Of a stretch of DNA of 64,000 nucleotides, positions 1 to 9,199 are shown piece by piece. The stretch's first letter is position 1. Each line of letters begins with the position of its first letter. Source of the stretch: Ctena decussata. Lineage: Eukaryota > Mollusca > Bivalvia > Lucinida > Lucinidae. The notes beneath the pieces were generated by a model, which made no database searches, was not told where the DNA came from, and saw only the letters and a program-made list of their open reading frames with translations. A program made the translations under genes and the position numbers. The stretch lies in assembly GCA_963989385.1 (NCBI GenBank), contig OZ022506.1, forward strand, positions 3,389,415-3,453,414. Reading direction: 5' to 3'.

Positions 1-488
1 ATACAGTCAACAAAATGAGGATACGAACATTATTAAGTACCAGATGTCAAGGTCATTCTGTGACCTTTGGCCAATGCCACTCGTACTTCAACAGCTTAGA
101 CATCTTCTCAAAATCCGCTGAGCCAATTGAAGCAAAATGTCAAATTAAGCCTTCATCATGGGTCGGGTACATGGTAATTTGTTTGAACGGTTTGGTCACA
201 TGGCCAAGATAGCCTTCATATCCGTTTACGGTAGAAACCTTTCAATGCCTTCTTCTCCAGCTTCAAATGACCAATGACATTAAAACTTGGAATACAGCAT
301 ATGGGATAAATATACTATAAAATTTATACAAAAGATGACCTGGGTTGACAGCTGACAGTTTGTCTCTATTCAGGCCATTTAGGGCCTCATGACCCACTTG
401 TGTGTTTTTCTTGTAAAAGGAGACAACGGTATAATGAAATGCATTTCTCGACTCCAGTGCTTGAATTATTTCGTCTCATTTTTTTCAG

Positions 489-717
489 GGATAATACTTG
501 AAAGTCACAACCAGAAATGGAAAACTATGCCCCGATTCACACTCCAGGCTTTACGTGACTGTGGAGTAGGAAAGTACTCCATTGAAAGAAAAATAATGGT
601 TGAAGTCGATGCTGCAACAAAGTACCTTGATGCGACAAAAGCTAATCCTACTGAATCAACAGCACTTTTACAAATGATGATCGGAAATATTATCTATGAC
701 ATAGTTTTCGGTAAACG
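489..717 (+). CDS. P450 exon (C-helix to D/E-helix region)
   Basis: Acceptor TTTTTTCAG ends at 488. The exon begins with the last two bases of a split codon and reads IILESHNQKW onward. RFTLQALRDCGVGK is the CYP2-type segment after the C-helix. The donor is the second GGTA (718), not the GGTAAA at 711. Only the later site gives FGKRYDYDDP across the junction and keeps phase with the next exon. Confidence 0.85.
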
Positions 718-810
718 GTACCTATGAAATTTGCTCCTTTTATAATTAATACTTAGTACTGCGTGCCGTGTGACGACTGCCAAAGCCTGCACATACTCCA
801 TTAAAGTACA

Positions 811-984
811 GGGCCGTATTTATAAAACCACTTAAGTGGTAGCTATGCTGTTGCTAAGACTGAATTTCTATGAAGGAGGTTCTGTCTGAAAAGACTGTTC
901 CTCCAAAGGATATCTCCTTTTTATAGAAATTTTGCCTTAGCAACAGCATAACAACCACTTAAGTCGTTTTATAAATACGGTCCC
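811..984. repeat. MITE family A copy (GGGCCGTATTTATAAA termini)
   Basis: Imperfect palindrome bounded by GGGCCGTATTTATAAAAC and its inverse GTTTTATAAATACGGTCCC. The interior also folds (CTTAAGTGG, GCTATGCTGTTGCTAAG and their inverses). The same unit occurs at 24959-25178, and a right half at 62697-62807. Confidence 0.8.
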
Positions 985-1100
985 AGAGTTATTTGTGTAT
1001 CCTTTGTGCTCATTAGGTCCTGCTGGTTAGTTTGAAAAAGGTGCCTGCGCAATAAAACGGTATTGTTGAAACAATAAAACCGAGTCATTTACTTTAAACC

Positions 1101-1334
1101 GAGACATTACAAAACAATCGAAGTGGCATGTGCGCCGAGGGAAAACTCAGATCAGCCTGGGCATCCGCCCAATCTGATCAGAATCTTTGCTGTGCGCTAA
1201 AAGAGTAGCTTAGGTTCAAAGCTATCTCCATGCGGACAGCGAAGACTCTGATGAGACTGGGCGGATGCCAAGGCTGATCTGAGATTTCGCCGGTCGCACA
1301 TGCCACTTTGTTGGTTTTGTCGTGTCGCGGCTCA
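1101..1334. repeat. MITE family B copy (GAGCCGCGACACGA hairpin element)
   Basis: About 235 bp, with near-palindromic halves built on CAGATCAGCCTGGGCATCCG and its inverse, ending TCGTGTCGCGGCTCA. The left end is diverged. Here it lies in a P450 intron. The family recurs about a dozen times in the window. Confidence 0.8.
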
Positions 1335-1551
1335 AATTGTGTAATATTTGTTTTTTGTTGAAACGCAGTCTTTACATATTTGCTTTTACAAAATAAGGTC
1401 CCATTTTTCTTCAAACTTTCTGTCTCATATTTGTTTGAAAGTACAAGGTAATCTAAATGTTCCGAACTTCCACCATTACATGTACAATAATTCCTATTGC
1501 AATAAAGATTAAATACTGCCCGTTTTTTTTTTTTTTTTTTTTTTTTTTCAG

Positions 1552-1678
1552 ATATGACTATGACGACCCAGACTTTGAGCTAGTCCGGAGTATGACAGGA
1601 GTGGCTGTCAGTGGGCAAGGAATAGGAAATCCTGCCAATTTCTTCCCAAAGTGGTTGACGAACATCCTCAACAAAAAG
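1552..1678 (+). CDS. P450 exon (F-G region)
   Basis: It is preceded by a run of about 26 T and CAG, a strong polypyrimidine tract. It encodes YDYDDPDFELVRSMTG through NILNKK. The donor is AAG|GTATTA and the exon ends in phase 0. Confidence 0.85.
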
Positions 1679-1947
1679 GTATTACATTGCAAAACGAAGA
1701 GCCCCGGTTGCTCACTTGGTTAGTGCTGACCTGGTTGGATTCCCCCTTGAGGCGGACATCTTTTCAATGTAAGGTCAAATTCGTCGTATCAGTAGCTCAG
1801 ATTAAGTTCATGTTTTTCTGTACACTCTGCTTGCAGCGTGTCACAGGTCCTTGATCCGAGTTAAATTATTTGGCAGAATAAAGTCACATTCTTACCAAGG
1901 ATACACAAACGAAATACAAGCCCTGGTTCGCTTCTGGTTGTTTGTTT

Positions 1948-2165
1948 AGAATTTAACGGTTCTTTCAGACAGTATCTCAGTCTAAATCGAGCTGTCTCCC
2001 AGAGAGAGGGAGAACGAAAAGAGATATGATAGGGTGATAAAATACTGTCCTAACAACCCCCTACCCAACTTACTGCAGCACAGTAGGTTCTTGTCCTACT
2101 ATTATCCAAATAAGTAGGACGCCCCGGCACTGAAAGTTACCCAGCACCTTCGCCCGATTCCGACC
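1948..2165 (+). repeat. Dispersed repeat family C copy
   Basis: A unit of about 210 bp starting TTTAACGG and CAGTATCTCAGTCTA, followed by GTCTCCCAGAGAG, a TACTGCA/CAGTAGG inverted core, and ending near GACGCCCCGGCACTGAAAG and CGCCCGA. The same order of blocks is found at 29.8, 30.7, 31.0, 32.9, 47.6, 49.7, 51.3 and 53.0 kb in both orientations. No RNA polymerase III box was recognised. Confidence 0.7.
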
Positions 2166-2443
2166 ACCTCTTATTAGCTTCCGACAAGAAAAATGTTTCT
2201 CAGAGAAAATGCCTTTCTTTGGCGTCATTAGAAGTTCATAATTATACCTGAATATATAACTTTTTTACATTGGTCCAGGCGAAAAGATATTGCCGACAGA
2301 TCAGTATAGAGGTAGAGCAAGCGCTGTCGTAAATAATGATAAAAGTTTAGATCCTTTAAGAGCAAAGAAAACATTCATAAGTAAGAAGTTGGGCCATACC
2401 GCGGTTTCGGCTAAAGCTTCATTTTGTCCTTATATATTTTTAA

Positions 2444-3645
2444 GCCCCCGTGGCGATAGTCATGGGGCATTAACATTTGCTCCTGTCTGTCTGTCCGTCC
2501 GTCTATCTGTCTGTCAGTCTGTCCGTCCGTCCGTCCGTCCGTTCGCCAGACTTTATGGTATAGTGATTGTGTAACATACTTCTCCCACAGTTTTCAATGG
2601 CTCTTTTTCAAATTTCACATACATATCGTGAACATATTGAAGATGTGCGTGTGGATTTTTGATGGAGCTAGAATTACATTTGGCAGAATTGTGGCTTGTT
2701 GAACTTAGTCATTTTAGGCAAATTTTGCAATGTACGGTATGGAGTTTGTATAATCAACTCCTCACAGTTTTCAATGGATCTATTTTCAAACCTTGCATAC
2801 ATTTGTGGACGTATTGAAGATGCGTCTGTGGGGTATTTTGGACCTGGAATTAATTTTATAAGAACCACGACCTTTTGAACAAAATTTTGCATTGAAGTGT
2901 ATGGAGATTGTGTAATCAACTCCTCACACAGGTTTCAATGGATTGTTTTCACACCTTGCATACATGCTTTTAACATACTGAATATGTGCATGTAGGTTTT
3001 TGTTGGAGCTGAAATCATTTTTTTAACTGCGCCTTTTGAGCTTATATATTTTAGGCATTTTTTTTCAATTGAGGTTATGAAGTTTGTGAAATCAACTCCT
3101 CCCACAGTTTTCAATGGATCGTTTTCAAACCTTGCATACATGCTGTGGACATATTGAAGATTTGCATGTGGGTTTTTGTAATCAACTCCTCCCACAGTTT
3201 TCAAGAAATCGTTTTCAAACCTTGCATACATGCTGTGGACATATTGAAGATTTGCATGTGGGTTTTTATAGGAGCTAAAATTGATTTTGAGAGAAATATG
3301 GCCTTTTGAACTTAGTCATTTAGGTATATGTTTGCATTGTAGCATAAGTACTTTGTGTAATAATCATCTCCTCTCACAATTTTCAGTGGCTGTTTTTCAG
3401 ACATTGTAGACTCGTTGTGGACATAATAAAGATGTGCATGTTGGTTTTTGATGAAAAAAATAATTTTGAAGGAATTATGGCCTTTTAAACTTAGTCTTCT
3501 TGGGCTGCATTTTTGAACTAAGGGGTATGAAATTTGTGTAATGTTTTCAGTGGATTCTTCGAAAATGGTATTTGTGCTTAAAAGGTGCTTTAGGGATGTA
3601 CACATGTCCTGTGACAAGCGCTGCACGGGGGTATCATTAGTATCT
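2444..3645 (+). repeat. Pearl-like element: GTCC microsatellite plus ~190-bp tandem units
   Basis: It starts at GCCCCCGTGGCGATAG, followed by a GTCC/GTCT microsatellite (about 2484-2545) and several diverged units with AATCAACTCCTC, TTTTCAATGGATC, CCTTGCATACAT and ATTGAAGATGTGCATG. It ends near GCTGCACGGGGGTATCAT, which is partly inverse to the start. This resembles bivalve pearl elements, which have been linked to non-autonomous Helitrons. No helicase is present here. Confidence 0.65.
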
Positions 3646-3806
3646 TACAGACACAATTTTCTAGTTTTCTTCTAACATGGATCACACAGATGTGTGTGCA
3701 ATTCCGCTAAACGGACTGTCATCTCAGTACGTATGGGTTTGTGAAATGGAAGAAGTTCAACGGAGGATACTGATACTACTAACAAACATTTCTATTGCAT
3801 TATCAG

Positions 3807-3981
3807 GCCGAGAAATTCATTAAAGAGAAACGAGAGAACTTTATAAAGGTGAACCAATTCATATTCGATATGATAAAAGAGCACGAGGAAACGTATAACC
3901 AGGATAACATCAGGGATTATGTGGACCTCTTCTTACAAATGTCAAAATCATATGATGATGATTCTAAAGATATCTTCACCA
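3807..3981 (+). CDS. P450 exon (G/H region)
   Basis: Acceptor ATTATCAG, then AEKFIKEKRENF through DDDSKDIFT. The donor is ACCA|GTAAGT. It leaves one base that pairs with AA of the next exon to form a lysine codon. RDYVDLFLQMSKS is typical of the segment before the I-helix in CYP2-like proteins. Confidence 0.85.
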
Positions 3982-4265
3982 GTAAGTTAACTTGTCTCTG
4001 TTCGAAATACGCAGCAAAGCAAATAACGCAATAAAATAGCGCTCTAAAAGATAACTGCTTTCTGTTAAATATACAAAATAATACTTATAATAAAAACAGT
4101 GATAAAACTAAAACTGGTAAAAACTCAACGAAAAGAGAAAGCTTTGATGCCATTTCGAACTTGGTGCGCATTGCGAAAACAGTGCAAGCAGAAAAAGTAA
4201 AATATGTCTGTTCATATTTTCAAGCGAACACATTGTTTTTCCCTTGCATGTGATCTGTTTTTCAG

Positions 4266-4402
4266 AAGGTAATATGAAGCAAGTGATACAGGACCTCTTT
4301 ATTGCGGGTTCGGAGACCACGTCAACCACTCTAGACTGGGCCTTCTTATTTATGATATAATATCCCGAGATACAGAGGAAATGCCAGCAAGAAATTGCTG
4401 AG
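4266..4402 (+). CDS. P450 exon (I-helix) with in-frame TAA
   Basis: Acceptor TTTTTCAG, donor GAG|GTCTGT. The exon encodes the I-helix oxygen-activation motif AGSETTSTTLDW. At 4358-4360 the reading ATG ATA TAA TAT meets a stop where CYP2-like proteins have a residue before YPEIQ. The frame after the stop (YPEIQRKCQQEIAE) is still recognisable, so a single base change is the simplest explanation. Confidence 0.85.
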
Positions 4403-5032
4403 GTCTGTATACTAATCTATCCTGTTACCATCTGGCTTACCTTGCACTAGCCTTTGTAACTGAGTTGTCGAAATGTTCACCCAATTAAAATGGTTCCTAA
4501 GTTTGCTCGTTTTTATTTACATGTATGCCATGGGTTAATCTGTGCCAACGCTATTAACGTATACTCTCTTATATAGCTTAATTCAAAAACCTTACAAATG
4601 CATGAAGCTGCTTATTTAACCTACGAATCAAAAATTGTAAATATGAACAGGAAGCAAATTAAGAGATGAAACTCTTCTTTCTTTATAGAAAAGGTCAAGG
4701 CAGAGTTGCCTCACTTCGAACAAGTACTTGAATAAATCAAAACCTTTTCTTTATTTAGTCTAAATTCCTGTTGTCTTGATATAACAAGATATATTTTTGG
4801 GCACAAAGTATCATTTTTAGGGAAAAATAAAATACAAATATCTTATTCACAAACAATAGTTCATATTTTGCTCCCGCTCTGTGTTTGAATTAGGGTAGTT
4901 TTAATTGCTCACCGTTTGGCTCATTTGCGTTTCATGCATGATCAAATCTGTCACATAAATCGTATTTGTATCATTTCTTTTGACACCACTTAATGTTGAC
5001 CGACGCAATCTTAAACAATTTTGAATTTGTAG

Positions 5033-5126
5033 AAAATAGGGGAGAGACAGCTTGAGTATGCAGACAGAGGAAAATTGATATATATTCAGGCAACTCTCAT
5101 GGAAATTCAGAGGCTTGGAAACACGG
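5033..5126 (+). CDS. P450 exon (K-helix, ExxR)
   Basis: Acceptor TTTGTAG, donor ACGG|GTACG. It encodes KIGERQLEYADRGKL followed by TLMEIQRLGN. E-I-Q-R is the invariant K-helix ExxR. The exon ends in phase 1, matching TT at the start of the exon 19.5 kb downstream. Confidence 0.85.
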
Positions 5127-5408
5127 GTACGTTAGAATTTTGGTTTAAACAATATTTATTCACATAAACTGCAATGACAACAATATATACATGTAATAAA
5201 CAAGTATGATCTGAACGAAAGTGTTCATTTCATTACACATACAAGTTGAACTACACATTTACTTAATTGTGGCAGCATGACTAATGTCCACATGTAATCT
5301 AGGCCGCAAACAATATCTCCGAATGCCGACTTAAAACACAAAAGTAAATGTGTGTGGGTGCAAGCGTGCGCTCTCCAGTTACAGTAAATTTACAATAGAT
5401 ACGCTAGA

Positions 5409-6660
5409 TTTTTGACTAAGTCTGTTTTTAAATAATGAGTATTTCAACTATCTTTGCATTTACATATATGTCAATATTTTATGTTTTGCAAGTTTTGTGC
5501 GTCAGTTATATGCTTTATGATACTTACTGTTACAATCCGTCGCTCGAGATCACTATATATTAGTTAATTAAAAATGAACCATCATGGTTAATAAATATTA
5601 ATACATATTAATACACATTGATGGGTATAAGTCAGTCAGTCAAACCGAAAACTAGAGTCTTAGCTTCCCTTTTGAATAACACAATTGTGAGTTGGCCGCA
5701 GCCATCATAGTAAATGATGGTACAGACCTCAATTGTTGCAATTAGAAGGTTGGCGCCTGCCACGTTTGAATTTTGATTCAGTCTGTGTTTAAATGAAGTA
5801 AAATTCAACTGGTTTGCATTTTCGTTTATGCCATATTTTATGTTTTGCAAGTTTTGGGCGTAAATTAAATGCGTAATGATACCTACTGTTACAGTCCGTC
5901 TCTCCAGTTCACTTTACATTCGTTCTATAAAACAAAATGAATCCATCATGGTTAATACACAGTGATGGAGTATAAGGCAGTCAAACTGAAAGCTACCTTT
6001 ATGTACATCAGTGTTGGGACATCTCAAACCATTAATTTTCCATTTGTTCAATGGAAAATGATTAAATGGAAAATAATTAGTGTTGGGAATCGGCAAAAAG
6101 TTTGTAGTCGACCATCACGTCTGTGAAAGTGATCGATCATTGACTAATAGTCGACTACAAAATAAGTGATTACTTTATCATTTCACCTTTCCAACATCTT
6201 AAAATGGTCTGTTTTGGGGGTATACATTAGCTCTAAAGTCTTCTTAGCGAATCTGTAAAAGTTGTCAGGGCATATAAAAACAATTTAGTACTACATTGTA
6301 TAGTCATCAGTCTACAAAACTTAACTTATTAACAAGCATGTTACTAACAATGGTATCTAATGTTAGTCGACTATAGAAAAATTGTAGTCAATCATTAGTC
6401 ATGACAGTAGAAGCGATTGATTATCGACTATAGTCGATCCTCGGCACAACACTAAAAAATGTTTTAGGTGTCCCAATATTTAGGCACCTTAGGGTAAAGC
6501 CTTTTCTTCCCTCTACTGTAACACGATTGTGAGTAGGCCGCGGTCATAAGAGTAGATGAAGGCGCTATCCTAAAGTGTTGAAAAAAGAGTCCTTTACGGA
6601 AGATTGGCGCCTTGCAACAGTGTCTTCCGTCAGCCCCGTCGTGTTCCAATTCTACTGGCT
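5409..6660. repeat. Duplicated intron segment, interrupted by a hAT-like MITE
   Basis: Blocks at about 5409-5760 (ending with TTGTGAGTTGGCCGCAG) are repeated at about 5768-6000 and resume at about 6478-6620 (TTGTGAGTAGGCCGCGG). Shared markers are TATTTTATGTTTTGCAAG and TACTGTTACA.TCCGTC. The second copy is split by the element at 6078-6454. Confidence 0.6.
6078..6454. mobile_element. hAT-like MITE
   Basis: About 377 bp with short inverted ends TAGTGTTGGGAATCGGC and CCTCGGCACAACACTA. The interior has repeated inverse blocks of GTAGTCGAC and GTCGACTA. The end sequence is of the hAT type. A clear 8-bp target duplication could not be read, because both flanks are A-rich. There is no coding capacity. 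Confidence 0.5.
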
Positions 6661-6813
6661 TCGGATGCCCAGTGTCTTTAACTGTACAATATCATACACA
6701 GATTTGCTTATGTATGTATAGTCTTTGCCGTAAAATGCCTCACTAGCAGACCGAGCATCTACTTGTTTCTAGAGCTGTATTAAAAGGCAGTGCGAAGGCG
6801 CGCATCCAAATTT

Positions 6814-6837
6814 GAGCTGCGACACGACAATACAAAC
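6814..6837. repeat. MITE family B, left fragment cut off by the Polinton
   Basis: GAGCTGCGACACGACAATAC plus AAAC matches the start of family B. The rest of the same copy resumes at 23228 on the other side of the Polinton. Confidence 0.8.
6833..6837. repeat. Target site duplication, left (CAAAC)
   Basis: CAAAC directly precedes the left end and also directly follows the right end (23228-23232). Polintons usually duplicate 6 bp. Here only 5 bp match exactly, and the restored empty site aligns without gaps to other family B copies. Confidence 0.7.
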
Positions 6838-7112
6838 AGTAGTGATATATTGGTGGTTTTACAATATACTATTAATAATTAAGCCAGTACAAACCAAGAC
6901 CAGGCTTAATTTCACAATATATGGTAAATATGTTTTAGAATTAAGCCAGTACAAACCAAGACCAGGCTTAATTTCACAATATATGGTAAATATGTTTTAG
7001 AATTAAGCCAGTACAAACCAAGACCAGGCCTTATTTCAATAGTATATCGTACATGTGTTTATAATTAATCCAGTACAAACCAAGACTAGGTCTTATTTCC
7101 ATAATATACGGT
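6838..7112. repeat. Polinton left terminal inverted repeat
   Basis: A 275-bp repeat, inverse to 22953-23227. After about 43 bp of unique end sequence it consists of 62-bp subunits beginning AAGCCAGTACAAACCAAGAC at 6881, 6943, 7005 and (variant) 7067. The first two subunits are identical over 62 bp. Polinton ends are thought to be the sites of protein-primed replication start and integrase recognition. Confidence 0.9.
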
Positions 7113-7773
7113 ATCCAGATTTGAAACGCATAAACGGGAAATTGATATAACACATAGTTTATGTAGTGGATGAGATAACGGAAATGATTTATCTTAACAG
7201 TTTTTAGGGCAAATAAACTTTGATAGAGAAAGATGTAGTATGACAAGGAAGTACTTTAGACGCCTGGAAAGAAAAAACTGCCTTATACCATCCAGGCTGG
7301 ATTGTTGTGTTCAAATGTGTTGAGCATTTTAGACAACTAAAAGGTGAAAAAACGGCTCCAGACCTCACTTTCTTGCAAATCTTCATATCCAGATTTGAGT
7401 CAACTAAGACACGATTTGAGGAGTTTTTGCATAAAGGTGGTAGTTGATTGGATGGGAGTCTATTTTAGGGCACAGGGGTTTGTGTGTAATAGTTGTGTTT
7501 TGAAAGAGATTATCGGTATATAAACAGCTAACTAAATGTTTACAAACAATGATATCAAGCCACTGAAAGTTTAATGGATATAAAAGTACAGATACACCCA
7601 CATTAACATATTAAAAACAAAAGTAAATTGTCTTGTTGGATACAATGCATATTTTATTCTTAATTAAACACAATCATGTGATGTCGTCTTCTTCTCATCC
7701 GAAATTTTACAGATTTGACTGGTTTATCTGATATCGTCTTCTTAGAGTTAGAGCATGTTTATCTAAAGTTCAA
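7113..7773. other. Polinton left-end non-coding stretch
   Basis: 660 bp between the left inverted repeat and the first gene. It is AT-rich, and only short open frames without recognisable motifs are present. No gene is called here. Confidence 0.5.
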
Positions 7774-8653
7774 TCACACACCTCCAACCGAGCACAACTG
7801 CATTGCATTCAACAATTCATCTTCTTCATTCTCAGCTGAAGCGCCCATCCATTGGTTTGCTGTCTCTGGCACTTCTCTCTTGTCGAGGGAATCCCGATAC
7901 AAGTAGTCGGGGTCTGTGGGAAATTCGGTTGTAGGAATTTCCAGAATGGTGTGCTGTATAAGCACTTTTTTGCCTTGTGCATTAATTTCAATTGCTAATG
8001 AAAGTGCAGCCTCCAATTCGCGTCCCTCTTCACTTTTAAGGTATTGCAGTAGTCTTTTTTTATGCTTCAAGATTTGAGTAAAAGAGAGCTCGCAAAAAAT
8101 AAGCCTTGGGTAGTTTGTAATGAGAGAAGCAAGAGTCATATATCGTAAAGCTGTTAAGTAATAAACACCCAGCTCTTTAGCTATAGCATCTTTCAAGTTT
8201 TGTCCTTCTGATTTTTTTAATCCTTGACACTGTTATGTAAAGCATACCTCGAGAAAACTGGGCGAGCAAGGTAAGGCTTGTTAAATTGGTTTCTAAGGCA
8301 ATCACATTTTCATGTTCTTTCTTTATCTGGGTATAAGGTAATCCATCAAAGCTTGTTTTCAAATCAAAATTGATATTTATCACATGGTTTATGATGTCTT
8401 CCAACTCCCGTGTTTGTATTTCTTTTACCCTCCTTTCTATTTTCAGAATGATAGAGTTTCTGAATATTGTTTCATCATTAAGTTGTTTCGATTTTTGCGG
8501 TTTCTTTTCTTTAGCACCTAGAGTATTTCCCAAGAGTTGTAAACCTCTCTCAAAGTTTATTCGATCACTTTCTGGCATCTGTCTAATCGCAAGATTGAGA
8601 GCATCTTCTGTGAATTTCGATAGTGATTTCAGTTTATCCGCCATCGTATCCAC
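7774..8653 (-). pseudogene. Left-end Polinton gene of unknown function, frame broken at an A7 run
   Basis: Two overlapping frames belong together. The upstream one (8653 to 8177) gives 158 residues from MDTMADKLKSLSKF. The downstream one (to 7774) gives about 140 residues ending AMQLCSVGGV. The frames meet at a run of seven T on the + strand (8212-8218, AAAAAAA in the mRNA). One A fewer would keep a single frame of about 290 codons. The protein is charged and helical in character. A segment in its second half contains YPRLIFCELSFTQILKHKK, which I think recurs in other invertebrate Polintons but cannot name. No membrane segment, enzyme motif or zinc site is seen. A promoter-like element at 8841-8870 points toward it. 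The break may be mutation, assembly error or transcriptional slippage. Confidence 0.6.
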
Positions 8654-8840
8654 CCACTAAAGATATGAAGTCAGCTGATTATCTGTGTGCGCGCGCTCAA
8701 TTGATCATTTCCGTTTTTGGTAACAGGGCCTGTTACTTTTTATCTCATTATTAATTTTGAAAAGGTATTTATCGAATGATCCGTCAAAAAAGCAGGCCTT
8801 TTATCTAATCAGTCCAAGGGAAGATACATACATTGATTTT

Positions 8841-8870
8841 CTTCAAAATATAAATCACTAGTTGTCAATC
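8841..8870 (-). promoter_or_regulatory. Early-type promoter-like motif, leftward
   Basis: On the - strand this reads GATTGACAACTAGTGATTTA followed by TATTTTGAAG. It closely matches the + strand motif at 8911-8935 (AGACAACTATTTTATATTTT). It lies about 190 bp upstream of the left-end gene, so the two motifs form a divergent pair. The promoter role is inferred from recurrence and position. Confidence 0.4.
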
Positions 8871-8910
8871 TTGACTATGCTAAAACAAGTAAAAAGCTTA
8901 CGGCCTATTT

Positions 8911-8935
8911 AGACAACTATTTTATATTTTAAAAG
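8911..8935 (+). promoter_or_regulatory. Early-type promoter-like motif, rightward
   Basis: AGACAACTATTTTATATTTT then AAAAG lies directly before the ATG of the small zinc protein. The same AGACAACT core occurs at 9156 and 9172 before PolB, and inverted at 8841-8870. Confidence 0.4.
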
Positions 8936-9118
8936 ATGAGACAATGCAGACTTTGCGAACTTTTGAAAGACGAAGAATTGTTCACAAAAGGTAAAGCCGT
9001 ATGCAAACAATGTCGATCAAATCAGCAGAATATCAAAAACAAGAGGGCGCGTGCAGAGAAAAGGTTACTCAGACAAATACAAGATAATTGTGAACCAGCT
9101 GGTGTTGGCCTGTTTTGA
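8936..9118 (+). CDS. Small zinc-ribbon protein
   Basis: 60 residues, with Cys4, Cys7, Cys23 and Cys26 arranged as CxxC-x15-CxxC, followed by a very basic helix (KNKRARAEKRLLRQ). This is the layout of a zinc ribbon with a nucleic-acid-binding tail. It ends at TGA 82 bp before PolB on the same strand and probably shares its transcription timing, given the shared upstream motif. No specific family is recognised. A role as a DNA-binding accessory or regulator is only an inference from composition. The ATG directly follows a TATA-like AT-rich block, which supports the start. Confidence 0.55.
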   Translation: MRQCRLCELLKDEELFTKGKAVCKQCRSNQQNIKNKRARAEKRLLRQIQDNCEPAGVGLF

Positions 9119-9153
9119 TAGAATTTTTTGTTTTGGATTTTCTAGGTAAAAAC

Positions 9154-9199
9154 ATAGACAACTATCCTATTAGACAACTGATTAGTATTAGAAAAAGAA
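9154..9199 (+). promoter_or_regulatory. Early-type promoter-like motif before PolB (two cores)
   Basis: ATAGACAACTATCC and TTAGACAACTGATT occur 16 bp apart, 20-45 bp before the PolB ATG. They repeat the AGACAACT core found before the zinc-ribbon gene. Confidence 0.4.

Noticed and set aside
711..716. Alternative P450 donor GGTAAA after TTCG
   Set aside because: It would put the next exon out of frame. The GGTACC donor seven bases later keeps RYDYDDP in frame.
2290..2574. 94-residue frame with SVRLSVCQSVRPSVRPF
   Set aside because: It is a translation of the GTCC microsatellite. The same applies to frames at 34581 and 56457.
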